Program-made: the position numbers and the translations under genes
Assembly (NCBI RefSeq): GCF_030409505.1
Contig: NZ_JAUFPZ010000002.1
Coordinates: 2,115,501 to 2,179,500 of the forward strand
Source: Zunongwangia endophytica
Lineage (GTDB): Bacteria > Bacteroidota > Bacteroidia > Flavobacteriales > Flavobacteriaceae
Reading direction: 5' to 3'
Length of the DNA: 64,000 bases
The notes under the pieces: generated by a model
What the model was told of the DNA's origin: nothing
The model's input: the letters and a program-made list of their open reading frames with translations, nothing else
Database searches by the model: none
Part shown: positions 35,742 to 44,038 of the stretch, piece by piece
Numbering within the stretch: the stretch's first letter is position 1
Layout: each line of letters begins with the position of its first letter

Positions 35742-37295
35742 CTAGTTAGTAATGTAGTTAAAAGCAGGCTTTGGTTCTCCCCGATGATCTAAAAATCCAA
35801 AGAATCTTTGTCTGCTTTTTCTCCATGGTAATCTACCCACCACCTGCGAAGGAACTTCCTCGAAATCATACAGCGTCCAAGACATAAATGCAAGATCTTC
35901 TTTTTTAAAGAAGTCTTGCATTTTTTTATGGTATTGCGCCTGATCTTCTTCATCGGTTCCAAAAGGATTCCATAATCCATGATACGAACTCATCCCAAAT
36001 TCTTGCATTACTAAAGGTTTATTCGGAATATTATCTTCAAGAATCTTATAGTCCGAAGCTAATTTTTCAAGGTTCTTATAGAAATGAAAAGACACAAAAT
36101 CCAATTCTTCCTGAAGATTTACAGCGGCCTCTGGCGAAGACCATCCCACCGTAATTAAATGATTGGGATCGTGTTTTCTAACTTCATCTGCTATATGTGA
36201 AAGCCATTGTAACACTAAATCTTTACCGCGGCTTTCGAAATCCAGATCGGGTTCGTTTTTTAAATCCCAGGCCAATACCGCCGGATGATCTTTGAATGCT
36301 GAAACAATCTGATCGGCATGCCGATGTGTTAGCGTCCAATCCAACACCGAATAATCTCCATAAAAATCAAATAAAGTAACTACTACTTTTAGATCCTTTT
36401 CTTCAGCAATATCTAAAACGGTTCTAAGTTTATCTAATTTCTGCGGAAGCACTTCTGCCTTACCAAAATCTTCATACTGAAGAAAAATCCGAATACTATT
36501 TAAACCCGCATTTCTTATAATCTGAAAATCTTTGGCGATAGTATCTTTATTGAAGTTTTCTCCAAACATATCCCAAGGAGAAGCTTTTGGGTAATAATTG
36601 ATTCCTTTTACTTTGAATTCTTTATTTTCTACATAGATTTTTTTGCCTTTAACTTCAGCCAGTTTATTGGTAGAAACAGAATCCTTTTGTGGTTTTGCAG
36701 GCTGTTTTACTATATGCCGAATTCGCCAAAAACCGTCTTCCAACAGCATCATTACTCGATAAGATGAGGTATCCTGATGAGTCAACAATTTTTGATCGCT
36801 TTCATAAATTTCCTGATACTCGACCACCTCGTTATCGGTAATCACCACTAACTGCCCGTCTGCACTATAAAACTCTAATTTTGGATAATGATTTAAAGTG
36901 GTCGCTTCTAGATGAATATCGTTTTTCTTATTAAATTTTATAGTCTTAAAAAGGTTAACGCGCGAGCTATCGGTATAATAATCTTCGATTCCGTAGGGAT
37001 TATTGGTTTTATACGCTACATGCTTTACATACCACGCATTTAAATAATCCTGCTGAATTTCACCTAATGTCTGTTGCTCCATTGGCCGACCGGGGTTTTC
37101 CAAACTTTTCCATTCGATATCGGGTAGATACACATCTTTGCTCAAAACTTCAGTATGCAACATTCCCGTGCGCTCGGCTCCCGTATTTAACCAGGCTAAA
37201 ACCGAACTTAATCCAAAAACCACCAAAGCATTAAGCCCAACAAAAGTGAGGATCAAACCCGCCCGATAGATATTTTTACTCATCTTATTCTTCAT
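35742..37295 (-). CDS. Membrane-anchored glycoside hydrolase (GH5/GH2-like TIM barrel)
   Basis: 517 residues. One N-terminal membrane helix (about 11-35) is followed by an unassigned alpha/beta region with NTF2-like features (about 75-200), then a TIM barrel (about 215-515) opening EFKVKGINYYPKASPWDMFG. The acid/base candidate is E348 in WDLKNEPDLD and the nucleophile candidate is E432 in MQEFGMSS; both are placed as in clan GH-A. The catalytic domain would face the periplasm. Placed among polysaccharide synthesis genes, it may trim or edit the nascent polymer, as PslG, BcsZ or AlgL do in other systems. It overlaps the Ig-like gene upstream by 11 bases. Confidence 0.8.
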   Translation of the reverse strand: MKNKMSKNIYRAGLILTFVGLNALVVFGLSSVLAWLNTGAERTGMLHTEVLSKDVYLPDIEWKSLENPGRPMEQQTLGEIQQDYLNAWYVKHVAYKTNNPYGIEDYYTDSSRVNLFKTIKFNKKNDIHLEATTLNHYPKLEFYSADGQLVVITDNEVVEYQEIYESDQKLLTHQDTSSYRVMMLLEDGFWRIRHIVKQPAKPQKDSVSTNKLAEVKGKKIYVENKEFKVKGINYYPKASPWDMFGENFNKDTIAKDFQIIRNAGLNSIRIFLQYEDFGKAEVLPQKLDKLRTVLDIAEEKDLKVVVTLFDFYGDYSVLDWTLTHRHADQIVSAFKDHPAVLAWDLKNEPDLDFESRGKDLVLQWLSHIADEVRKHDPNHLITVGWSSPEAAVNLQEELDFVSFHFYKNLEKLASDYKILEDNIPNKPLVMQEFGMSSYHGLWNPFGTDEEDQAQYHKKMQDFFKKEDLAFMSWTLYDFEEVPSQVVGRLPWRKSRQRFFGFLDHRGEPKPAFNYITN

Positions 37296-38511
37296 ATTTC
37301 AATACGTCTGTGGTTTTGCTTTTTCCTAAAGCTTCAATTTTAAAACTATAGGTTTTTTCAGGATAAAAACTTTTAGGCAATCGAAAGGTCACAAAACCAT
37401 CGTTGGAAGTTTCCTGCTTCACTTCAACAAATTCATTTTTATGATAAATTCTTAGTTTAACAACGGCACCATCGGGAATTAGTTGATTCATAAAACTTTG
37501 TAGCGGACCAACTTTTATCAATCGATTTCCGTTAGAAAATTCAACGTCAAAATCTTTTAAAGCCTGTCTAAAACTAATTTCAATCTCATTACTTTCTGCC
37601 AAGCCGGTCACATACCCTTTGATCTTCCAGGTATCGGGATGATCGGGATGAATTATTTTTGCCGTAGCCACACCTTCAATAGAACTTCCTCGGGTAGTAA
37701 GCATGGTTCCTGCTTCATTTTCGATATAAAAAGAAACTAAAGTTCCGTCGCTAATAATGTTTCCCCATTCGTCCTTTATTTCTGAAGTAGTAAATTCTGC
37801 AATCTGATTCCCGTCGGCAAAATCATGATTTCTAAAAGATGAAATCTCAAAATCGGTAGCATTAGATGGAAAAACATTGGTCGTTAATTCTATAGAATTT
37901 ACCCCCAAAACATTCGAAGAAACATTGATGTTTCCAGTTTTTCGATAGGCCATAATATTTCTCCAGGCCATGAGTTTATCGGTAAAGATTTCTACGGAAT
38001 CAATCTCTTGGTAATATTGTTTATGAAGCATCACACTTGTACTATCGGGCAAAGGATTATCCATTGCATCCATAGGCACGACGACTAACATCGAAAAATC
38101 ACGATCTCCCGCCTGAATACTTCTTGGTCCAAAATAACTTTCGATCACCGTTTCTGAGGCTACTTTTGGTAAGATCTCAAAATTGCCTGTTTTTAGTTTC
38201 TTTTCTTTTTTCAGCAAAATCCAATTTACATTTCCACTTTTAGTGCTCAGAAATTTAGGAATAGAAAAGCTAAATTTATCATTATCGATTTCGGGTTTTA
38301 GAATGGTTTGCGAATAGGAATGATGAAGATACAACCTACATTCTTCATCAATATTGCTAAAGTTAAATTGGATTTCCTCTCCTGCAATGTATGCTGATTT
38401 AGAATTTAAAAGTTCAACATCAGCTGAATATATTTCTGTATAAAAATATCCAAAAGAAGAGCCTAAAACGACCAAACTCAGCAATATGATGATCTTTAAT
38501 TTTAGCTTCAT
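37285..38511 (-). CDS. Exported protein with Ig-like repeats, unknown function
   Basis: 408 residues with an N-terminal signal anchor (about 5-27). The rest is beta-rich and consistent with four immunoglobulin-like domains. One of them (about 230-315) contains TTSEIKDEWGNIISDGTLVSF, which resembles bacterial Ig-like (invasin/Big_1) domains with their 'gain of order' G-x-x-ATA(K) ending (EGVATAKI). It overlaps both neighbours (11 bases downstream, 1 base upstream), so it is translated together with the giant membrane protein and the anchored glycosidase. It is probably a periplasmic scaffold or polymer-binding partner; no enzyme signature is seen. Confidence 0.6.
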   Translation of the reverse strand: MKLKLKIIILLSLVVLGSSFGYFYTEIYSADVELLNSKSAYIAGEEIQFNFSNIDEECRLYLHHSYSQTILKPEIDNDKFSFSIPKFLSTKSGNVNWILLKKEKKLKTGNFEILPKVASETVIESYFGPRSIQAGDRDFSMLVVVPMDAMDNPLPDSTSVMLHKQYYQEIDSVEIFTDKLMAWRNIMAYRKTGNINVSSNVLGVNSIELTTNVFPSNATDFEISSFRNHDFADGNQIAEFTTSEIKDEWGNIISDGTLVSFYIENEAGTMLTTRGSSIEGVATAKIIHPDHPDTWKIKGYVTGLAESNEIEISFRQALKDFDVEFSNGNRLIKVGPLQSFMNQLIPDGAVVKLRIYHKNEFVEVKQETSNDGFVTFRLPKSFYPEKTYSFKIEALGKSKTTDVLKYEE

Positions 38512-41500
38512 TATTTTGGATTTCCTACGTAATTATTCAATTCTAATTTAATAAAATTAAAACCTTTCCCGTCCAAGGACTGCATCTGCTCTTTAGGGTG
38601 ATTTTCTTTACGATCGGGAATTACTTTTATTGCGATCTCTTTATTTGGTAGCCCGTTTACAAAAATATTATCCATAGAAGAATTAATAATCTCTACTTCT
38701 TCAAGATTGGGCAAATCGTAATCAAAATATTGTTTGCGTTGCACCCGCACTCCTTCTCGCATAAAATCTTGTTCTACCCAGACAAGCTGCGTATTTTCAT
38801 CATAAAACGAAAAGATAAGCTCTGGAATAGTCACTTCCTGTATTCCGTAGTTAAACAAAGTTCCAGAGATTTCATCTTTAGAATACGTAATATCAGATAG
38901 CGCAACATTTTTATACAAATCGGTATTCGCAACATTTCCTGCACATTGCAAATTGAATTTTGTTGGTGGCTCGGGTAATTCTACCGGTGTAAATTCATCT
39001 GGATTAAAAGTTTCGGGAATTTTATCATCTTTTCCTAACCACGCAATACCTTCAAAATCGACTCTAAAACTGCTAATTTCCTTCGGAAGTAACTTATGAC
39101 TCATCACATATTTTGCGCTATACCCGGCAAGTTCTTTATTATCCTCGTTATAAAGCGTTCCTTTAATCACGACATCTGCGGGAACATTATCTACATTTTG
39201 AATTTCCCCAATAATCGCATAACGATCGCCTTTTTTAACCAATTTTGCTGAAAGCACCTCTAAAACCGGCTGTTTTAAAACATCCTGATGATAGGTTTGC
39301 TGCGTGGTAATTCTACGCCGGCCGTGATTGTAAAACTGCGTAAGATTATCTGAAAATAATTGATCTGGCGGAATATCCAGATCGAAAGTACTTGGTTTTA
39401 TAAACCACTTTCCTCCTATTTTTACTACATCGTGCTCGTAGGTTTTATCGATCTTTTCGAGTGGCGTAATCCACTCGGTATGCGCTAGGATTTTTGCACG
39501 GTCTTTAGATTCGCTTAAAACTTCTAAACCAATCGAGTCCATTTTAGCGTAGGAACTTAAAATCCCATCGGTCACTGAAACTTCTAACATATACTGCGCA
39601 ATGGTCACATCACTTTTAGGATCTAGATACGAATGTGCTCTTTCAAATTCTTTAAAATCGAGTGCATCATAGTAAGATTTGACTACATTTTCAGCACTAA
39701 TTTGAGTCGCATTTTTAATGTAAAAGAGATAAACTCCGTAGAAAATAACTCCACTTAAAATGACGGCCCAAATATGACTAATCTTGATGAGATTCCAGCT
39801 GAATCCATCATAATTGGTTTTAAACTTTAAAAAATCTGGCTTATTAGGAATTTTGATTTTCAACGTCTGAAACCAGATTAACTGGATATTTATAAAAAAG
39901 GCAATTAAAACGGTTAAAACAGGAATCACGCCCCACATAATTTTCAAGAAAACCGGAACATCTTCTTTTGGCAGAATTTTACTAAGCGGGGGCACGTTGA
40001 GCTTTTCCCAAACCATAATTCCGTTTTCTAATTGCTGCAACCGCTGCCAACCCGAGAAATATAAAATAGGATCGTAAAACTTATCGTTAGAAAAGATGTA
40101 CTTCAGGTTATATTTTTCTGGAACGGTCAAAAACTGTTGTAATGAACCGATTCCTTCAACTCCACGGAATTTTGAGTTTTCCAATCGCTCCACTGCTCGG
40201 GTCGTTAATTCGGGCAAACGCCTTGCGCTATGGTAATTTCCATCGACGGTTAAGGCATTAGTTTGCGCAGAAAGCCAAGCCATCTGATCGCCAAATCCCA
40301 GCGTTAAAAATCGCCAGTGATCATGCTGATCCTGATTCAGGAAATTGGTAATAGGCAGGGTTTTAATTTTTTGTGGCTGCATCGGTCTAAAATAGCCCAG
40401 CGTAATGGTGAATATCGCCATAAAAAGAAATAAACCCACTAAAAATGCGCCTAAAACTCGATGATAAACCGCTCCCAATTTCTCCTGAATTCGCCATCGC
40501 AAATCACCTTCAGCAAAACGATAACCAAATTCACCGAATATCGGTAAAGCCATAATCGACGCCCAAAGCGTAAATCTATCTAAGGTTAAAATATTAAATG
40601 CCGTATCGCCCAACATCATTTTAGGCACCGGCGTAGTTCCTCCTGTTCCCAAAATGGTCAATAATGTAAAGGAAAGACCAAAAAAGATGTACCTTTTTGA
40701 ATAATATCGATAAAAAATATAGGGCAACAAGAATAACAAAATCCCCCATGGAATCGTAAAAAACACCAATCCCGAAGAGGTTACTTCAAGAAAATTATCC
40801 CGACTACCATGCGGAATTGGAACCTGAGTAATTGGATTCTTCTTTGAATTGATCCAATACGGGAGAATACAGGTAACGATAATTACCAGCGATATTCCGC
40901 CGAATAAAACGATTCTTTTAAAAGCTTCAATAAATGATTTCAGGAACACATTAAAAGTAACTTCCTTAATATGGTTCACTCTTTCGCGTGAGTTATCCAT
41001 CACTGCCATCCCGATTAAAGGAAAAATAAAAAAGACCATTCCGAAGATTGGCGTAACGTGATGTGACGTAACTGTTACTGCTAACAAAGAAATCGCTCTC
41101 ACCAGCGAGCCAAGCTTGCCGGTTTTGATCCACATATATATTTCAGGCATACAATGCATCAAAATTGAAACACCAACAATACTTGGCAACTGACCAAAAA
41201 TATGAAGCGTTTCTACAAAAGATGAGGAAAAAACCGCTAATAAGGCCGCATAACCGGCTGCTTTACGATCGGCCAGCATCATTAGGGAGAATCGATACAC
41301 TCCGGTGATAAAGAGCATAATGCCTATAATCCCCACCGTGAACAACCCGAATTTTAATCCACCAATATAACTTAACAAGCCCATTGCCTGATGGACGAGC
41401 GGCGGATAGCCCATTACGGTAAAACCGGTGTACCACTCATAATTCCATGGTTCCCACCAACTATTCGCATAATGATCTGCAAAAAACAGATGAATTAAAG

Positions 41501-41600
41501 CATCGTAAGTATTTTCTATAGTGAAGAAAATAGCAGTTCCGTGAAAAAGAACGCCTATAATCAATGCAACTATTAAATATTTATTAGTCTTTTCCTTCAT
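38511..41600 (-). CDS. Giant GT-C-like membrane protein (PTPS-related family)
   Basis: 1029 residues. The N-terminal 400 residues hold about ten membrane helices with the early loop FADHYANSWWEPWNYEWYTG and GYPPLVHQAMG, as in the '6-pyruvoyl-tetrahydropterin synthase-related' membrane family, which has a GT-C-like topology. After a soluble region (WRFLTLGFGDQMAWLSAQTN and others) two more helices lie near 545-570 and 615-635. The last 390 residues are exported and appear to contain an NTF2-like segment (about 645-740) and two beta domains. It may transfer sugar or other groups from polyprenyl donors on the outer face. It heads a three-gene operon with overlapping genes. The assignment to synthesis of a polymer rests on the neighbours. 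Confidence 0.7.
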   Translation of the reverse strand: MKEKTNKYLIVALIIGVLFHGTAIFFTIENTYDALIHLFFADHYANSWWEPWNYEWYTGFTVMGYPPLVHQAMGLLSYIGGLKFGLFTVGIIGIMLFITGVYRFSLMMLADRKAAGYAALLAVFSSSFVETLHIFGQLPSIVGVSILMHCMPEIYMWIKTGKLGSLVRAISLLAVTVTSHHVTPIFGMVFFIFPLIGMAVMDNSRERVNHIKEVTFNVFLKSFIEAFKRIVLFGGISLVIIVTCILPYWINSKKNPITQVPIPHGSRDNFLEVTSSGLVFFTIPWGILLFLLPYIFYRYYSKRYIFFGLSFTLLTILGTGGTTPVPKMMLGDTAFNILTLDRFTLWASIMALPIFGEFGYRFAEGDLRWRIQEKLGAVYHRVLGAFLVGLFLFMAIFTITLGYFRPMQPQKIKTLPITNFLNQDQHDHWRFLTLGFGDQMAWLSAQTNALTVDGNYHSARRLPELTTRAVERLENSKFRGVEGIGSLQQFLTVPEKYNLKYIFSNDKFYDPILYFSGWQRLQQLENGIMVWEKLNVPPLSKILPKEDVPVFLKIMWGVIPVLTVLIAFFINIQLIWFQTLKIKIPNKPDFLKFKTNYDGFSWNLIKISHIWAVILSGVIFYGVYLFYIKNATQISAENVVKSYYDALDFKEFERAHSYLDPKSDVTIAQYMLEVSVTDGILSSYAKMDSIGLEVLSESKDRAKILAHTEWITPLEKIDKTYEHDVVKIGGKWFIKPSTFDLDIPPDQLFSDNLTQFYNHGRRRITTQQTYHQDVLKQPVLEVLSAKLVKKGDRYAIIGEIQNVDNVPADVVIKGTLYNEDNKELAGYSAKYVMSHKLLPKEISSFRVDFEGIAWLGKDDKIPETFNPDEFTPVELPEPPTKFNLQCAGNVANTDLYKNVALSDITYSKDEISGTLFNYGIQEVTIPELIFSFYDENTQLVWVEQDFMREGVRVQRKQYFDYDLPNLEEVEIINSSMDNIFVNGLPNKEIAIKVIPDRKENHPKEQMQSLDGKGFNFIKLELNNYVGNPK

Positions 41601-41644
41601 TCGTTATAATACTCCTATAAAACTACAATAAATATAAAGGAATG

Positions 41645-41675
41645 TTTATCGATACCGCAATCCATTTATCGATAC
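41645..41675. promoter_or_regulatory. Direct repeat in the divergent spacer of the polysaccharide locus
   Basis: TTTATCGATAC occurs at 41645-41655 and at 41665-41675, spaced by exactly 20 bases (about two helical turns), between the start of the GT-C-like operon (-) and the response regulator-glycosyltransferase gene (+). This is the arrangement expected for a dimeric regulator reading one face of the helix. The protein that would bind is unknown. Confidence 0.4.
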
Positions 41676-41775
41676 AACTTAACCATTCATCTAAGTAAAA
41701 TTCGATCTTCATCTAATAAGATCGTAACACACTAGAAATCAATCTATTTTTGAATCACAATAATAAACCAAAGCC

Positions 41776-42981
41776 ATGAAAATTTTAGCCATCGACGATC
41801 AGCAATTAGTGCTTTTGCCTTTAAAAAGAAGATTAACAGAACTTGGTTATGAAGTAATCACAGAGACTGACGCTCTAAAAGCGAAATCTATATTTGATAG
41901 TTTTCAGCCAAATTTAGTAATAGTTGATATTAATATGCCAGTAATTTCAGGTATAGAAATTATTAGATATATAAGAGGTACAAAGAATAGCCAGACGCCA
42001 GTTATGGTTTTATCTGGTAATACCGATGATAATTTGATTGTTGAGAGTTTCGATTTAGGCGTGGAAGATTATATGAAAAAGCCTTTGAGTCTTGATGAAG
42101 TTTCAGCAAGAGTAAAGCGCTTAATAGGTTCAGTTAATAAGGAACAAAAAAGTGTTTCGCAAAATACGATTATAGAGAAAAGATGTGTTGGTGTTGTAAT
42201 CCCTTGTTACAATGAAGAAAACAGATTATTAAGTAAAGAGTTTACCAATTTTGTTGAAGGACATTCTGGTTATCATTTATGCTTTGTTAACGATGGAAGT
42301 AAAGATAACACACTAAAGGTTTTAAAGGATCTAAGAAAAGGTCGAGAAGATTACATTACCGTATATGATTGCGAAAAAAATGGCGGAAAAGCTGAAGCTG
42401 TTCGACTTGGTATGCTGCACATGGCCGAGTATACCGACTTAGATTATATTGGATTTTTGGATGCCGATCTATCTACAGATCTTAGTGATTTTGATGATTT
42501 AGTAAAGACTATCGAAAACTCTAATTTTAAAATTGTTAGTGGTAGCCGAATTTCCAGAATGGGAGCAAACATCGCAAAAGAATCTGCCAGACAAATTATT
42601 AGCTTAACGATCAATTATATTATCCGCAAAATTCTTAGAATGAATTTTAAAGACACCCAATGTGGGGCTAAAATAATGGATAAGGAAATTATCAAAATAG
42701 CGTTTAAAGATACCTTTATTACCAAGTGGCTTTTTGATGTTGAAATATTTATGAGGATGAAAAAATATTTTGGTGCTAAAAAAGCAGAATCATTTATCTG
42801 TGAGCAGCCTTTAAAAAGATGGGTTCATGCTGACGGCTCTAAACTATCGATGAAAGATTCAATAAAAATCGTCTTTCAGTTAGGGCACATTGCGATTCAT
42901 TACAAACGAAAAAACACTGAAAATATAGAGAAAGAAAATTACAATTACGTCTTAGAATCAGGTAAGCAAAAAGTAATCTAA
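41776..42981 (+). CDS. Response regulator - GT2 glycosyltransferase fusion
   Basis: 401 residues in two clear parts. Residues 1-120 are a receiver domain with D7/D8, phospho-acceptor D51 (LVIVDINMP), S80 and K102 (MKKP). Residues 136-380 are a GT-A family 2 transferase with VVIPCYNEENRLL, FVNDGSKDNTL, KNGGKAEAVRLGM, the metal-binding D229-A-D231 (FLDADLS) and SGSR plus DTQCGAKIM, the pattern of dolichyl-phosphate-glucose/mannose synthases. There is no membrane helix. The fusion suggests that phosphorylation directly controls transfer of a sugar to a lipid carrier. It lies at the end of the putative exopolysaccharide locus and is divergent from the GT-C-like operon, which could use such a lipid-linked sugar. 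Confidence 0.88.
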   Translation: MKILAIDDQQLVLLPLKRRLTELGYEVITETDALKAKSIFDSFQPNLVIVDINMPVISGIEIIRYIRGTKNSQTPVMVLSGNTDDNLIVESFDLGVEDYMKKPLSLDEVSARVKRLIGSVNKEQKSVSQNTIIEKRCVGVVIPCYNEENRLLSKEFTNFVEGHSGYHLCFVNDGSKDNTLKVLKDLRKGREDYITVYDCEKNGGKAEAVRLGMLHMAEYTDLDYIGFLDADLSTDLSDFDDLVKTIENSNFKIVSGSRISRMGANIAKESARQIISLTINYIIRKILRMNFKDTQCGAKIMDKEIIKIAFKDTFITKWLFDVEIFMRMKKYFGAKKAESFICEQPLKRWVHADGSKLSMKDSIKIVFQLGHIAIHYKRKNTENIEKENYNYVLESGKQKVI

Positions 42982-42987
42982 TATTAG

Positions 42988-43024
42988 AAAAGCTAAAGTT
43001 ATAAAAACGACTTTAGCTTTTTTA
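42988..43024. terminator. Bidirectional intrinsic terminator
   Basis: Stem AAAAGCTAAAGT / ACTTTAGCTTTT (42988-42999 and 43010-43021) with further Ts on the right. It sits between the response regulator-GT2 gene and the convergent small gene. Confidence 0.85.
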
Positions 43025-43046
43025 TTTACTATGAAAATTGAATTAT

Positions 43047-43268
43047 TTACTCTTCTTTATTGAAACAAACCTGACATTTTTCAAGTTCATCATACTTCTT
43101 TTTTAAAGTTGTAATGGTTGCGTCTATTTCAGGTGAGCTATTCATTTCAACACAATCTGAATTATTGGGAATTATAGGACAATCGCTTTGATGTACGATA
43201 TGATAAAGACCAAGAGTTCGCCTTTTTTCAATATAAACTTTATTCATTTTTTGCACTATTACCTCCAT
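43047..43268 (-). CDS. Small Cys-containing hypothetical protein
   Basis: 73 residues from the ATG at 43268; a second Met at 43247 (MNKVYIEKRRTLG) may be the true start. Four cysteines fall in a spaced SDC...SDC...KCQVC pattern that could bind zinc or an iron-sulfur centre. The protein is not recognised. It shares the bidirectional terminator with the response regulator-GT2 gene. Confidence 0.5.
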   Translation of the reverse strand: MEVIVQKMNKVYIEKRRTLGLYHIVHQSDCPIIPNNSDCVEMNSSPEIDATITTLKKKYDELEKCQVCFNKEE

Positions 43269-43586
43269 CGGAAACTAATTATTTCACAATTATATAACTT
43301 TCTGTTAACTTTTGATTAAGAAGTGTATTAAGTTTTGCTATACTTTGAAAAACTTAACATTGAACACAGATAAGATTTTGACCCATAAATAGTTATAAAA
43401 ACAAGACTTTTAGTTCCGTTCAAACTCATTCATTCTAATCGAGTATAATGGTGGCTTCAAATGTTATTTTAACTGATATAAACGAAGCTCTACGAAAAAG
43501 AATACTTTATTAAAAAATATGCATTGATTTAAACCTCAAAATAGCATTGATAATTCTTTTCTATTTTTGCTGAAATATCTAATGCT
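43269..43586. other. Gene-free spacer before the SMR gene
   Basis: About 320 bases with no supportable gene. A TATTTTTG at 43562-43569 fits the Bacteroidota -7 element for the transporter that starts at 43587, but no -33 element at the right spacing is seen. No guanidine riboswitch core could be recognised by eye. Confidence 0.45.
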
Positions 43587-43913
43587 ATGAATTGGTTTCT
43601 CCTAATAATTGCTGGTCTTTTTGAAATGTCTTTTGCTTTATGCCTGGGTAAAGCGAATCAAACTGAAGGAATTATATCCAAACTTTGGTTTGGTGCATTT
43701 TTACTGTGCCTTGTGTTTAGCATGAGCTTACTTATAAAAGTAACGAAGAGTTTGCCAATAGGAACTGCTTATGCAGTATGGACTGGCATCGGAGCAGCAG
43801 GAACCGTATTATTGGGGATTTTTGTTTTTAAAGAACCTGCCAGCTTTTGGAGATTGTTTTTTATCACGACACTTATTGGGTCTATCATTGGCTTAAAATT
43901 GGTATCACATTAA
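43587..43913 (+). CDS. sugE: SMR-family transporter, Gdx/SugE type
   Basis: 108 residues with four membrane helices, the normal SMR size. The essential membrane-embedded Glu13 lies in LLIIAGLFEMSFA. The third helix carries GTAYAVWTGIGAAGTVLLG, and the C-terminus ends GSIIGLKLVSH; both are closer to the guanidinium exporter Gdx (SugE) than to EmrE. The protein works as an antiparallel homodimer exchanging protons for guanidinium or small cations. No partner gene is adjacent, consistent with a homodimer. Confidence 0.88.
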   Translation: MNWFLLIIAGLFEMSFALCLGKANQTEGIISKLWFGAFLLCLVFSMSLLIKVTKSLPIGTAYAVWTGIGAAGTVLLGIFVFKEPASFWRLFFITTLIGSIIGLKLVSH

Positions 43914-43984
43914 TAGCCAGAAACTCCGCCTAGATTTAGCAATGCTGAAAAATTGATACCGGAATTAACCCTCTTTGAATAAAA

Positions 43985-44010
43985 AAAAGGAGCTCTAATG
44001 AGCTCCTTTT
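43985..44010. terminator. Bidirectional terminator between the SMR gene and the xyloglucan locus
   Basis: Stem AAAAGGAGCTC / GAGCTCCTTTT with a four-base loop (TAAT), flanked by As on the left and Ts on the right. It marks the 3' end of the long minus-strand glycan locus. Confidence 0.88.
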
Positions 44011-44038
44011 CATTTTTATAGAATGTATTTTCAAAAGA

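Noticed and set aside
43269..43586. Guanidine riboswitch upstream of the Gdx-like gene
   Set aside because: Gdx genes often have one, but none of the conserved ykkC core motifs could be seen.
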